Assembly: GCF_033568475.1 (NCBI RefSeq)
Contig: NC_133122.1
Coordinates: forward strand, 180,253,449-180,317,448
Direction: 5' to 3'
Source of the DNA: Henckelia pumila
Lineage: Eukaryota; Streptophyta; Magnoliopsida; Lamiales; Gesneriaceae
Length of the DNA stretch: 64,000 nucleotides
Shown: piece after piece, positions 21,836-34,838 of the stretch
Layout of the letters: the number at the start of each line of letters is the position of its first letter
How positions within the stretch are numbered: position 1 is the stretch's first letter
Made by a program: the position numbers and the translations under genes
The notes under the pieces: model-generated
Told to the model about the DNA's origin: nothing
Databases searched by the model: none
The model's input: the letters and a program-made list of their open reading frames with translations, nothing else

Positions 21836-23525
21836 ATTACTTACGCAACCGATACATATATATTATACACATACGCAGTTTTTTTGTTTCCATCACAAAG
21901 TCTTTCTTCTGCTTGTTTGATTTTCGTCCATCTTTTTCGATCTAATTGGCTGCGTAATAATCCCAAGAATACCACTTCTCTTTTCTCTTTTACATGTATC
22001 AGTTTTAGGCTTTTTGCTTATGTCTGGTTTTGTGTTTTCTTCACACATTAATAAAGTGTTTTTTCTTATGGGTTTTGTGTTTTCTTGATAGATACATTGA
22101 CGGGTTTTTGCTTCGATGCTAGGCGTGGATATCTTCTGCTCTCACATTAATATTTGATTTCTTGAACTACACTCGCCTTAAATTAAAGGCCTCCGTTCGA
22201 AACCCACTTGCGAAATTGTTTTTTGTTTTCCAATGTTAGATGTCGCACTTTACTTGCGGGATATATATATTGAGAATTCGATCATCTGATTAATTTGGAT
22301 ATTTTGTTTCCGTGCAGAAACACTACAAGTACTTTACTAGTGGTGATGGCAGATTCGTTCGTGTTGCGGGTATAACGAAATCGAATTAGGCTATGACTTG
22401 ATAGGTGGGGCTTTGGTTCAGAAGGCATTGTCACGCGGAAATAACATTGATTAAGAAACTATAAGAAGAGCAGAAGAACTCAAGAGAAATATCGTCACCG
22501 GAAAATCAAAGACGAATCCCAAGGTAGGAAAACAAGAATCAAGTTCACTGTTCCAAAGAAATCGAGATATTGTAAAGGCAATCCGAAGTGCGAAATCCGA
22601 AAGTTATTAGATCAACCTTCAATATCCACTTCAGGCTCTTGAAGTGGATGGTTGATCTAATGCCCTAGACGATGGACCGGGCTCGGCTCTTGAAGTGGAT
22701 ATTGAAGGTTGATCTAATAACTTTCGGATTTTGCGCTTCGGATTGCCTTTACAATATCTCGATTTCTTTGGAACAGTGAAGTTGTGAACTTGATTCTTCT
22801 TTTCCTACCTTGGGATTCGTCTTTGATTTTCCGGTAACGATATTTCTCTTGAGTTCTTCTGCTCTTCTTATCGTTTCTTAATCAAGTTTATTTCCGCGTG
22901 ACAATGCCATCAGATCCAAAGCCCGACCAATCAAGTTATAGTCTAATTCGATATCGTTACCTGCGCGACACTAACGGAAACCACCATCCCTCCGAGTAAA
23001 GTACTTGTGGTATTTCTCCACGGAAACAAAATATTTTAATTACTCACACGATAGATTCTCTCAATATCCCATACATAAAATGCGATATCTAACTTTGGAA
23101 AACCAAAAAAAAAAACAATATCTTAAGTGTTTTCGAAGAGAGGCCTTTCATTTAAAACGGACGTATATAGTTCAAGAAATCAAATTATAACGTAAGAACA
23201 GAAGATCTTCGTCCCCTAGTATCGAAGCAAAAACCCATTATTGTATCGATAGAACACAAAACCTACAAGCAAAAACCCATTAATATTGTATCAAGAAAAT
23301 ACAAAATCCATAAACAAAAACCCTAAAATGATACGAATATACTGATAGATATAAAATTTATTTACGTAACTTTTATTCTTGTTCAAGAAAAGAGAAGTGG
23401 TTTTCTAGGGATTATTACGCAGCGAATTCGATCAAAGAGGAAGGGACGAAAATCAAAACAAGAAGAGAGACTTTTTGTGATATATGGAAACAAAACAACT
23501 TCTTCTGTGTATAATATGTATACGT
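21836..23525. repeat. Large inverted duplication (arms about 800 bases)
   Basis: The left arm (about 21836-22636) and right arm (about 22690-23525) are reverse complements with scattered differences, joined by a 50-base spacer that holds a further partial copy. The core next to the spacer is perfect for 37 bases (22600-22636 against 22690-22726). Outer landmarks also pair: GCTGCGTAATAATCCC on the left with GGGATTATTACGCAGC on the right, and GGGTTTTTGCTTCGAT with ATCGAAGCAAAAACCC. A transcript across it would form a very long double-stranded hairpin. Each arm contains an exon-like open segment. It may be a foldback element or an inverted gene duplication; no TSD was found. Confidence 0.8.
22318..22620 (+). 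pseudogene. Gene-like exon fragment in the left arm of the inverted duplication
   Basis: After a splice-acceptor-like CCGTGCAG the left arm reads KHYKYFTSGDGRFVRVAG. After a frame change it reads ELGYDLIGGALVQKALSRGNNID, a stop, then a charged segment with EELKRNIVTGKSKTNPK and FQRNRDIVKAIRSAKSESY, ending at a stop. The right arm (about 22707-23010, minus strand) carries the same sequence with small differences. The reading looks protein-like but I do not recognise the family; it may be a fragment of a host gene. Stops and the frame break mean it is not translated intact. Confidence 0.35.
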
Positions 23526-23960
23526 CCGTATGCACGACTATGTGTCATATATACTGGTATTCAGATGCACTTTGAGAACTCGAAAAATTTCAGTTCAGTT
23601 CACTTCAGTTAGCAATTTAGTTCATTTCAGTTAGCAATTCAGTTCAGTTCAACTCAATAGCGAAGCCAGGATTAACAATCTAGGCGGGATAAAATTTTAA
23701 ATTCTAGAATCCTTTAATTTTTTGAATCGAGTCACGTGGAAAATATCAAATTAATCCAAAATTTTATAAAATTAATATATACAAAAAAGTTGGGCCACTC
23801 GGGTTTGATTATTGTTATGAATTATATGTATAAACTTCTCTGAAAAATGATTTTAAAAAGCTAGGATGATTCCTTCATTTACTGAGTGAGGACCTTATCA
23901 CTCACCTTGCAGCTAACACCATCTCAGATAAAAATGAATGAGAACTAGAAAAAGATCATG
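23526..23960. other. Retroelement debris left of element D
   Basis: Contains a short array of CAGTTCA/TCAGTTAGCA motifs (23590-23655). At about 23850-23945 is a segment (CATTTACTGAGTGAGGAC...ACCATCTCAGATAA) similar to the U5 part of D's LTR at 38170-38230. It looks like the end of a D-family LTR lying directly against D's own 5' LTR. No gene is present. Confidence 0.4.
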
Positions 23961-24559
23961 TGTGAGAATTCGAAATTTCAGTGGATTGAACTGATGTAGA
24001 CTGAAGTGAGGTAGACTGAAATGAGGTAAACTAAACTGACCAGTTGACCAAGACCAGTCCAGCTCCACGAGACTGATGAGTCGCTAGACTGAAATTCCAG
24101 AAGAAAGCTGCTCTAGAGTTATAACTAACACATTAACTCGTATTAATGACAATTATGACAATTAAGAGCAATAAATATGAAGCTTAGTAGTTGGAATTCT
24201 GCTTATAAATAGTAGTCAGATTATGAGAAAAAGGTTACTCAAAATCTAAGCAAAAACACAGCATAAACGAGAAAGTAGACTTTCAAGATATTCAGTTGAG
24301 GGAGTCCAGTTGACGTTCAGTTACGCAAGTGAAGAAAAACTCCAAGGCAACCGAAATATTTTAGCAATATCCTGCAAGTCGGCGTTTTAAAGTACCGAGT
24401 TTATGTCTATATGTTTTAAAACTGATTCCAGTGTGTTATTGTATTCAAAATCCTGATTTTAGGAAAACTGAACAACTGATTTTTGATGCACTAAATCTTG
24501 TGAATTAGTGGTAGAAATATATATTCTAAACACTATCGATTTCTGATTATTGTTTACTG

Positions 24560-25021
24560 TGTTAGATATTTAATAATAATTGTGATTGAACAATATATCA
24601 CAACAGTCAAGAATTCATGTCGAATTAAAAGAAAATAAATAACAGTAAAAACATACATGAATCCATTGATTGTTTTAGAGTCAGAGTTATGGATCTTCCA
24701 AGAAAACAGAGAATCGACCACTTTATTCTTGCCGGAAATGGGAGCCAGGATAGAGATCTAGAATATGTATGTCATATATATTCTGTATTATTCTCCTCTG
24801 CATCTTGGGGACCATAACCATATAAATATAACCTAAGCAGTCTTCCACCCATCACAGAAGACCGAATTGGACTGGGTTTCTACACATAAGGTGGACCATA
24901 CCAATTTATTTTAATACTTTGGAAACCCATAATTAATCACATCACTTTATTGGGTTATTTATTATATAGCAGTCCATGTACAATTAATTAATTTATTAAG
25001 CCCACAAAAATAGTTTCAACA
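24560..25021 (-). repeat. 3' LTR of element B
   Basis: A 462-base LTR, TGTTAGATATTT...TTTCAACA in plus-strand reading. It matches the split 5' LTR (28543-28801 plus 36384-36592) nearly throughout, including ACCTAAGCAGTCTTC and GGACTGGGTTTCTACAC. Confidence 0.85.
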
Positions 25022-25488
25022 ATCTCCCACTTGGGCTACATAAGTTATCCGGATATTTTACACGCAAAAACTGGATTGAGCTCTTGCTACCTAAACCAAA
25101 ATATTCTTTAAAAATCTGGTCTATTGATTATGCCAATATAGAACCAAAAAAGCTTTCGCTACTTTTATAAATCACTAGACCCATCAGTGATCACAATAAA
25201 AGCATAACCAATAACATAGATCAAGCTGTATGGATGTGTAGCATGGAAATACACAAATATGAACCAAGAAATCTACATGTATTTCCAACTGGTCCTCTTA
25301 ATCACTCAAAGAGTCTAATAACAAATATTCCTCTTGACTCAAAGAGTCTAATAACAAACTTTCAACCATATGCAAAACTGCCACGAAAGTCAGCACTTTA
25401 TTTCAAAGTAATTCAAATAAAACTTAGTTTGTACAGAAATTTAAATCATGTCAAATGAGTCATTGCTCAAATCAAAAGTAAACTCCCA

Positions 25489-25779
25489 CTATACCGGTAT
25501 ATCATCTATATGGACAACAACAATGTGTGTCACATGCCCATAAAATATCATGGGTGGCCAACCCATAACAAATGCATCCGCAGTTATGGAGTTTGAAAAA
25601 TTATGCTCAGTTGACACACAATCACTCTGAATTATTTCCTTCACAACCAAAAACTTCATGTCAATATTCTTTGACTTGGGAAGCTTTAGTTGCAATTTTA
25701 ATTTAGGAATTTTATTATCACAATTGATCCTCAATAGTTTCTTAGACCAGTGATCATTTTCGGTGATAAAATTCCGCAA
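25489..25779 (-). pseudogene. Copia RNase H C-terminal remnant of element B
   Basis: The minus-strand frame contains INCDNK, then KNIDMKFLVVKE, IQSDCVSTEH and GWPPMIFYGHV, matching the conserved end of copia RNase H and the tail of the polyprotein (usual pattern HIDIKFLVVKE...IEHI...DPLTKGLPPKVF). It lies about 460 bases before the 3' LTR, as expected for the end of pol. Several conserved residues are substituted and the upstream pol is unreadable, so it is a relic. Confidence 0.65.
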
Positions 25780-27131
25780 CTTTATTCGGAGTTCGTATAT
25801 CTGACTATATCCAAATTTCAGATCTCCAATATGTGAAAATAAAATCTTTAGTTCAATTTAAATACCGCATAACCCAATTAATAATCCAACATCGGGTTTC
25901 TAAAATATCTGCCCAACATTTCAACAATGTACACAATATTCAAACGTGTATAAACTTATTCATGCATAAACACTCTCACTGAACATGAGATATATTTAAC
26001 GATCAATTGCAACAACATGAACATTAATATATTTTCCTTAATGTTGACTTTCCCAATGTACTCTCCCATTAAAGTCAACAACCTTGATAAACTTTACATG
26101 TCCATTTCAAAAATATTCAAGGAACCAATACCAATCACATTTGAATTTTAGAAAAAACTTGAAATTTCATAACCAAATGAATAAATTGATTTTTTCCAAA
26201 ATGGAACTAAAACCTTTTTTGTGTCAAAATGATCGTACAATAAAAATATTGTTTCAAATACAAATAATAAAATCCAGTTCCCCAATAAATCTTAAAAATA
26301 TCATTAGCATTCGCGACATCTTTATTGTCATGTTCCCATATATATGTATCTTTTGCCATCAATTTACAACCGGTACCTGAGGCAAAACTTTTTTAAGAGA
26401 TAATTAACGCATTTGAGATAATCCTTATTCACGTGCTATTGAACTTTATTGCAAAAGAAATAAGTTATCACCTTATCTTATTTCCATTTCCCACATTTTG
26501 AATTACCAGAACTTGATGTGTTTATAGTAAAAAACAAATTAACACCATTTTCACAAATAATTGTACCCATTATGATATCTAACGTAGAACTTTATTAAAC
26601 TCATGCAATTTGACCGCTCCCACTTTTCAAAACAACCATTCGATTAGCAGAATTTTCTTTAGTCAAAGGTGCGGGAGATCTTCCTCGGCGCATAGTCTAA
26701 ATCATACAATCGAGCAAAATCATAACATGCTCTTGCTATTTCTTAAATTTTGAACCATTAATTAAGCACTGAAATGTTGTTTAGATTGGCAGATATAGAA
26801 GATGCTACAACAAAATAGAACAAAAAACTCACAATAAATAATAGTCAATGCATATATTTAAATTAATAAACCACAAGAAAATATATACATCAAGGTGGTG
26901 GGCCCGTAAAAGATACCTAACACAACATTGAAATTTAGTCTTTGGACATAAATAACAACTTGTAAGTGGTATACTTAATATCATGTTTGTTAAATATGGA
27001 TAATAAATCCGGTCAACAAAAAGCCTTTCTTTGGACCGACATATTGCATGCATGGATAATTCCAAAATCATCACATATTTAATACCACATAAATTGAACA
27101 CAATTTAATGTCGTAGGATGGATGTGCATAC
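25780..27131 (-). other. Decayed interior of element B
   Basis: AT-rich sequence where pol would be expected. I could read no reverse transcriptase, integrase or gag motif on either strand. A diverged copy of the downstream minisatellite unit is visible near 27008 (CCGGTCAACAAAAAGCC). Confidence 0.4.
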
Positions 27132-27465
27132 GATATGGCCAGAAAATAATATTCTTTTGGGCCAATTATTTTTTACATAGATATAACAAACTTAATTAAA
27201 ATATATATTGTGTTTATGATCTGGCCAGAAAATAGTCTTCCTTTGGGCCGAGTATTTTTCGCATAGATTTAGACACACTCAAACACCAAATACCGTGTCT
27301 TCAATCTGGCCAAAAATAGTCTTCTTTTGGGATGACTATATTTTGCATAGATTTAAGAACACTTTAGAATCAAATATTGTGTTACAATTTGGTCAAAAAA
27401 TAACCTTTCTTTGGGCCGATTATCTTTCGCATAAATTGAAACACAATTTATTTTATACCTTAAAA
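27132..27465. repeat. Minisatellite in element B (unit about 84 bases, four copies)
   Basis: Units begin near 27132, 27218, 27302 and 27387. Each carries (A/T)TCTGGCCA(G)AAAATA, then CTTTGGGCC, then a TTTTCGCATAGATTTA-like segment and a tail containing TGTGT. Copies differ by substitutions and small indels, and a fifth, weaker copy lies near 27008. Confidence 0.7.
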
Positions 27466-27539
27466 ATATTTTTATATCTCAAAATTAACATAAACCATCA
27501 AGTTAATTTAAATTTAACCAAATGAGATATACAAGATAT

Positions 27540-28542
27540 TCATACACAAAATTCACAAGAAAATTTAATGAACTTTAATGGGCCACGAAAAATATAGAGA
27601 CCCCTGATTTTACCAAAATATTTATTCCTTATGCATGGAAAATATTTTTTATACCTCCCAATTATTCATCACCAATTATTTTATCAAAATAACCATATAG
27701 ATGATAAAATAATGAATAATTTCATACTGATTTTGTTTCATGCAGATAAATGTTCCAGAAATTAAATTTAATTTCACACATTAAAAAATTGAGCAATTCA
27801 CAATATCTTGAAAAATCAAGATCCATAATTTCAAAATTTGAGTATGCATGTAGACAACCAAACATGTCCTTAAATCAAGAAAATCCCCAAATCAAAACCA
27901 AACCCTAACCCATTAACCCAATTCACGCCGCCACCTCCTCCCCCGGCCATACCCACTGTCAGCAACCATGACCCATGGCCGCCTGCTCACGTCCGACCAA
28001 CTATGAACCTTTTTCGGCCATCAATAGATCGTTTATTCATTTTTTTAAGATTCTGTCACACAGATGCAAGTTCAGGCAAAAATCTGGCCAAATTCGAAAA
28101 TCACCTCCGTCGAAAACCACCCACCATGCCTCTTACCGTTCCTAATTGACATTCAATGTCATGAGAAGCAACATAAATGGTCTGAAATCAATAAAAAAAT
28201 GACCCAAAATTGGACATAAACCACGCAAAGACAAAAAACGCGATTTTTCGACCCCTTATGCGGTGGTTCCGGCAAACAGCGGTCCCTTGGTGGTCGTCCC
28301 GACGTGATAGTCCGGCGACGTCCTTCAATTCCGGCAAGTGGATTCCTTATGGTGATTGATTTGTTTGATTTCAAAACTAGGGTTCAAGAAAATAATATTT
28401 GGAGATTTCGAAATTTTTTTTTAGATTTTGATTTTCTCAAAAAAATTTGATTTGAATTATTTATGAAAATCAAATTGATTTTCCAGATCAATTAATAAAA
28501 AAAATTCTTTATAATTCAACATGAACGTGGCTCTGATACCAC
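27540..28542 (-). other. 5' leader region of element B with a GC-richer, gene-like block
   Basis: Lies just downstream (minus strand) of the primer-binding site. The block 27890-28375 is much richer in GC than its surroundings and includes runs coding for Pro/Gly/Arg-rich peptide (for example GRPPRDRCLPEPPHKG, 28300-28240). No complete gene or known domain is seen. It could be untranslated leader or a captured host fragment. Confidence 0.35.
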
Positions 28543-28801
28543 TTGGTAGAGATTTAATAATAATTGTGATTGAACAATATATCACAACAACCAGGAATTC
28601 ATATCGAATTAAAAGAAAATAAATAACTGTAAAAGCATACATGAATCCCTTGATTGATTTAGAGTCAGAGTTATGGATCTTCCAAGACAACAGGAATCGA
28701 CCACCTAATTCTTGCCTGAGATGGGAACCAGGATATAGATCTAGAATATTTATATCGTATATATTCTGTATTATTCTCCTCTGCGTCTTGGGGACCATAA
28801 C

Positions 28802-30256
28802 TGTAGTGACCCTGCATGGAATCACCTACTAACTGGCAACAAATAGCATGCATTAAACTTAATACAGCAAAATACTGAACAGAGTAAAAACGTGCGGAAA
28901 CTTAACCATAATTAACATATCAGCTTAGTAATATAATCCAGGCTTAAATCTGTAGTGATACAACCATATCGAATTTCTTAAAATAAACATTATACAACTA
29001 ACAAATCATGTTGTATAATAAACTCCTCAAGGCTCCTGCTCCCTAGTCCTGCCTTGAACTACCAGCTCCGTCCATCCTGCGACCTGCCTCATGGAATAGG
29101 GTGTCTAAGATAACAACTAGGACGTGAGCGCTACGCCCAGTACATAGACATGAGTAAACATATGTATATAATGCATGCAACATGATGACTGGTACAGGGT
29201 CATCTGAAAAAATCATGCTCAGAACCGGCGCCATATGAGTGCTGCCACCGCACGGATCAACCTCTGGGTGCAACCACACTCGTCTAGTACACCAGAGTAG
29301 ACAGACATAAATGCCCCCGCCGTCGCGGTACCCTCAGTGACAGACTATCGAGTATAGAGCTGAGCGGCTCTATAATCAGGTATAACAAGGAATAGGCTCA
29401 ACGTGTATATGCACATGACATATGAGTATAGAACACGGTAAAACATACATCATGCCATATAATAATGCCAAATAAATGCAACATATAAACATGTATACTC
29501 GCTGGCAATCTCAGTCAATGTGTACGTACCTCTAGGCTAGTTCAAGTATAATAGGATCCTAGGTTCCAAGCCTATATTCAAAAGTTCACCGTATCACTAC
29601 ATAAATTCTATAAGCCTTAACTAAGCTAATAAGTACTCCCAAAACTTAAATAGATTCCCGGACCATACCTTCGTCCGTAGTTAGCCCTTTGGAGTCGCTA
29701 GTCCCGGATGACTATAACCACCCCTTGGTTATTCCAGAACCTCTATTATAACCGATAGGACCCTCAAGTGTATATCTCACACTATATAACTGAAGAAGGA
29801 AACTCGGGAATTCGTAATTGAAAATGAACTCTGAACGGCCCTATTTATAGCCAAATTTCTCGGCCAGGATCGGAACTTCCGATTTCGGGATCGGAGCTTC
29901 CGATCCAGCTCATTGCGTGCATGTCTGCCACGCCAGGATCGGAACTTCCGATCTACGATCGGAGCTTCCGATCTGCTCTATGACCGACACTTGTCAAAAC
30001 TCGCGACTGAGTCATCGATCATTTCTGACAGCTGGGGATCGGAACTTCACTTCCAGGATCGGAGCTTCCGTTCCGATCGGAGCTTACTATCCGGGATCGG
30101 AGCTTACTATCCGGGATCGGAACTTACTATCCGGCCCAAAATGAAAAAGCCCAAATTTTACTTATGAAGTCCAATAACACTCCGAAATTGGTTAAATACC
30201 AACCCTTAATCATGTTTAACATATTATTATCTTAAAATGGTATCTGGGTTACTACA
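28802..30256 (-). repeat. 3' LTR of element C
   Basis: A 1455-base LTR, minus-strand TGTAGTAACCC...GGTCACTACA. It carries a TATA box (CTATAAATAG, minus strand, 29850-29841) with an upstream array of nine GATCGGA(A/G)C units (29873-30127). The 5' copy at 34949-36383 has eight. Confidence 0.92.
29868..30136. promoter_or_regulatory. U3 array of GATCGGA(A/G)CTTCCGATC palindromes (element C, 3' LTR)
   Basis: Nine near-palindromic units of the form ATCGGA(A/G)CTTCCGAT or half-units lie directly upstream (minus strand) of the LTR TATA box. Some half-units end in TTACTATCCG instead. Position suggests enhancer or protein-binding repeats of the LTR promoter, which is inference. Matching arrays occur at 36014-36260, 40533-40806 and 46665-46922. 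Confidence 0.6.
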
Positions 30257-30374
30257 TTCTCCTCACCTTTAGATATTTCGTCCGCGAAATAACATCTAAA
30301 GACAATAAAGATAACAATATGAAACATCAAACCATGTCTTATTACAACAACTGTAAGTACATCTTACATGGTAA

Positions 30375-33300
30375 TCAAAAATACAAAGCAAACAACTCAG
30401 GATATTCTGCTCGCATACGACTCTCAGTTTCCCAAGTTGCTTCTTCAACGCCTCGGCGCTGCCACTGTACCATCACAAGTGGTATAGTTTTGTTCCGAAG
30501 AACTTTCTCCTTCCTGTCTAGGATACAGATTGGTCGTTCAACAAAAGACAGATCCGGCTCTAGTTGAATATCAGTAGATTGAATCACATGAGATTCATCA
30601 GCTATGTACTGTCGAAGCAACGACACATGAAAAACATTGTGTATACTGGAAAGAGATGGCGGTAAAGCCAAACGATAAGCAACATCTCCGATCTTTTCCA
30701 GTATCTGGAAAGGCCCAATGTAATGAGGAGACAACTTGCCTTTCACACCGAATCTCATCACCTTTCTGAAAGGTGATACTCGCAGAAAAACATATTCACC
30801 AGGCTCAAACTTAAGTGGCCTGCGGCGAATATTCGCATAACTGGCTTGTCTATCTTGAGCAACTTTGATCCTATGCTTGATCAAATCTACCTTGTCTACA
30901 ATCTGCTGCACCAATTCAGGACCCTCGACTTGCCGTTCCCCGACTTCATCCCAGAATAACGGAGTACGACACCGTCGACCATACAATGCCTCGAAAGGTG
31001 CCATATCAATACTACGATGATAACTGTTATTGTAGGCAAATTCAATCAAAGGTAACTGATCCTGCCAAGATAAGCCAAAATCCATGACAGAAGAACGTAG
31101 CATATCCTCCAGCGTACGAATAGTGCGCTCTGACTGCCCATCAGTCTTCGGATGATACGCAGTACTCAAACTCAGAGTGGTACCCAACGCTTGCTGAAAA
31201 CTACCCCAAAAACGTGAAGTAAATCGCGGATCTCTATCACTAACAATACTCACTGGAATCCCATGTAATCGCACAATCTTCTGGATATATAAGCATGCCA
31301 TGCGATCATAAGAATACTCCCGGTTATAAGGAATGAAATGTGCTGATTTTGTCAAACGGTCAACGACAACCCAGATAGCATCACACTGACGTGAAGTCAT
31401 AGGCAGGTGGGTAACAAAATCCATAGTCACGTGCTCCCACTTCCATTCAGGAATCTCAAGATTCTGCAGTAATCCACCTGGTCGTCGATGTTCAGCCTTG
31501 ACCTATTGACAAACCAAACATCTCGAAACAAATTGATACACACTTCGCTTCATCCCCTTCCACCAAAATCTAGTTCGCAAGTCCTTATACATTTTCATAC
31601 TTCCAGGATGAACTGATAATCGACTCCTGTGAGCTTGAGATAGAATATCATTCCTGAGCTCCGCAACATTAGGTACAACCACTCTATTGGATAGGCACAA
31701 TAAACCATCTGCCTGAAAATGGAATCCAGATGTATTAACTCCATTGGCTAGACGTGCCAATCGCTGAGTCTTAACATCAGATATCTGAGCATCTCTGATC
31801 CGAGAATACAATGCTGGCTCAGATAGAATAGTATACAAACGAATCCCATTCCTCCCTTTCTTGTGCTTGAGCGTAAAACTCAATGAACAGCACTCTTGAA
31901 TCATATGAGATATTTCATTAGTCTGAAGTGCAGACAGTCTCACCTGCCGACTCAAGGCATCAGCAGTAAGATTAGCAGAACCTGGATGATATTTGATTTC
32001 ACAATCATAATCCTTCAGGAGATCCATCCAGCGTTTCTGTCGCATATTCAACTCTGCCTGAGTGAATAAATACTTCAAACTCTTGTGATCCGTAAATATC
32101 TCAAATTTCTCGCCATAAAGATAATGTCTCCAAATCTTGAGCGCAAATACAATGGCGGCTAACTCGAGATCATGCACTGGATAGTTATTCTCATGCTTCT
32201 TTAACTGTCGAGAAGCATAGGCAATAACATGTCCATGTTGTGTCAACACACATCCCAACCCCTGACCAGAGGCATCAGTATAAACAACATAACCTCCTGA
32301 TCCAGAAGGTAGAGCTAGCACAGGTGCAGTAGTAAGACGTCTACGCAGCTCGTGAAACGACTCCTCACAATCCGAGGACCAAATGAAGGCAACATCTTTC
32401 CGTGTAAGCTTAGTCAAAGGCCTTGCCAACTGTGCAAAATTCTCGATGAACCGACGGTAATATCCAGCTAGACCCAAGAAACTACGAATCTCAGCAACCG
32501 TCGTCGGTCGAGATCAGTTCAGCACTGCCTCTATCTTACTAGGATCAATAGATATCCCTTCATTAGAAATCACATGACCGAGAAATACTACCCGATCAAG
32601 CCAGAATTCACACTTGCTCAATTTCGCATATAGCTGCTTATCTCGTAACGTCTGTAGAACAATCCTCAAATGTTGTGCATGCTCATCCTTGTCATGAGAA
32701 TAGACAAGAATATCATCTATGAAGACGATGACAAATCTATCCAGATAATCTCGAAATACCTGATTCATCAGATTCATAAAAACTGCCGGTGCATTCGTCA
32801 AACCAAATGGCATCACCAGAAACTCATAATGCCCGTATCTGGTCCTGAAAGCAGTCGTAGATATATCTGAGTCTCGTACCCGCATCTGATGGTATCCAGA
32901 TCTCAGATCTATCTTCGAATAAACAGAAGTACCCTGTAGTTGATCGAACAGATCATCAATCCGTGGCAAAGGATACTTATTCTTGATGGTGACACGATTC
33001 AACTGCGTGTAATCAATACATAATCGCATCGATCCATCCTTCTTCTTGACAAACAAAACAGGTGCTCCCCATGGAGAAACACTCGGACGAATATATCCCT
33101 TATCAAGAAGATCTTGCAACTGCTGTTTCAATTCCCTCATCTCTGACGGTGCCAGACGATAAGGTGTTCGGGATATAGGCGTAGTTCCTGGTACTAGATC
33201 AATACCAAATTCAACCTCTCGCACCGGAGAAAAACCAGGAATCTCATCAGGGAATACATCAGGAAACTCGCTGACAACCGGTAACTGATCAATACCCATA

Positions 33301-34838
33301 CTACTCGTGGACATATCAACTGCATAGATGAGGTAGCCCTCCCCACCTGACTCTAAGACATGACATGCCTTCAGAGCCGAAACAAGTGGCATCGGAGGTC
33401 GCGCACCCTCACCATAAAAGTACCAGCTATCACCCTCAACGGGATGAAACTGTACCAGACGCTGATAACAATCCACAGTAGCGTGATACAAAGTCAGCAT
33501 ATTTATTCCCAAAATACAATCAAAATCCGTGATCGCTAATATCATCAAATTAGCCGATAACACATTACCCTCAAACTCCAGAAGGCAACCCATCACTAGA
33601 CGCTTAGTTACTACCTCCTGCTCCAACGGAGTAGATACAACTAAATCCATATCTAATGATACGTAAGGTAATCTATGTCTCTTAACGAAGCGACTAGAAA
33701 TAAAGGAATGCGATGCTCCAGTATCAATTAATACAAGTGCAGGAATACCACATAACAAGAAGTTACCTGCCAACATGCGATCGCTTCCCTCAGTAGCCTG
33801 CTCCTGAGACAGAGCAAACACCTGCCCTTGAGTCTGGGGACGAAAACCAGAAGAACTCTGTGGTGCTGGCTGCTGACGTGAAAAAGTAGAAGCCTGAGAT
33901 CCAACCTGGGATCCCGATCCACTAGCAGAACCCATGCGCTGAGGACAATCTCTCCACAGATGTTCCTGCTGACCACAAATATAACAAGCCCCAGTAGCTC
34001 TCCGACATGAAGCTGCAGGATTCTTCCCACCACAGTAGCTACAAAACTCCTCCTTCTTCTTCTTCTTCCCAAAGAGGAAAGTACCTCGTGAACCATGAGA
34101 ACCAGACGAAGTAGTAGGAGTAGAAGAAGACGTAGGTCCAGCTTGCACAACAGATTGAGCTCGAGGCTCAAAAGATCCACTAGGCTGTGCTGGCATCATC
34201 AACTGTGCACGCCTGTTGCTAGTCTCCACAAGACGGCAACGGTTCACCAAAGTCTCAAAAGATACCGGGTCATCACAGACGACAACCTGAGAGTAGATAT
34301 CTTGGTTCAAACCTTGTAAAAAGATATCATACTTCGATGCATCACTCTCATTAATATGAGGACTGAAAGGTAGCAGATCAAGAAATCGCTGCTGATACTG
34401 ATCAATAGTCATTGATCCTTGCCTCAAAGTAAGCAACTCCATAGATCGTGCTTGGCGAACAGCCGGAGGAAAATATAATTTCTGAAACTCCCGACATAAA
34501 TCCCCCCAAGTCACCTGTCCTCTCTCAGTACGTGCCTGAGCAACCTTGGCATCCCACCAAAAACGTGCTCTATCCTCTAGAACGAATTCTAGAACTTCCA
34601 GTTTCTGCTCCTCAGTACACTCGAAAGCACGAAAAGTACTCTCGAGTTTAGACATCCAGCTTCTAGCTTGTTCAGGATTCTCGCCTCCCACTAAGGGTTT
34701 TGGTCCTACCTGCATGAACTTATTAATAGTATAGCGACGTCGACCCTCATGAGGACGATGTTGATCATCCTGATGATGATGGCGACGATGATGATGACCA
34801 CCTCCCTGAACAACACTACCGTGACTCTCGTCAGCCAT
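30375..34838 (-). pseudogene. gag-pol of element C with two premature stops
   Basis: One continuous frame of 1487 codons on the minus strand, starting MADESHGS at 34838 just after the primer-binding site. Order with approximate residues: gag capsid (50-240, with [10 protein letters not shown] and [12 protein letters not shown]); CCHC knuckle ([14 protein letters not shown], about 284); aspartic protease ([10 protein letters not shown], about 370); reverse transcriptase (FIDDILVYS, about 704); RNase H ([11 protein letters not shown], about 849); integrase with HHCC (ends CLVCQ, about 1111) and DDE core (MDFVTHLP, SDRDPRF); then a chromodomain-like tail (ILDRKEKVLRNK...GVEEATWE). TGA replaces a Trp codon at 32514-32516 (codon 775) and TAG replaces a Gln codon at 31503-31505 (codon 1112). 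Both are G-to-A/C-to-T changes compared with element E. Otherwise it is intact, so it decayed recently. Confidence 0.93.

Noticed and set aside
29913..30167. ORFs across the GATCGGA arrays (also 36060-36362, 40473-40907, 46565-47023)
   Set aside because: They translate repeated regulatory-type DNA in LTRs; the peptides are repeat artefacts without conserved features.
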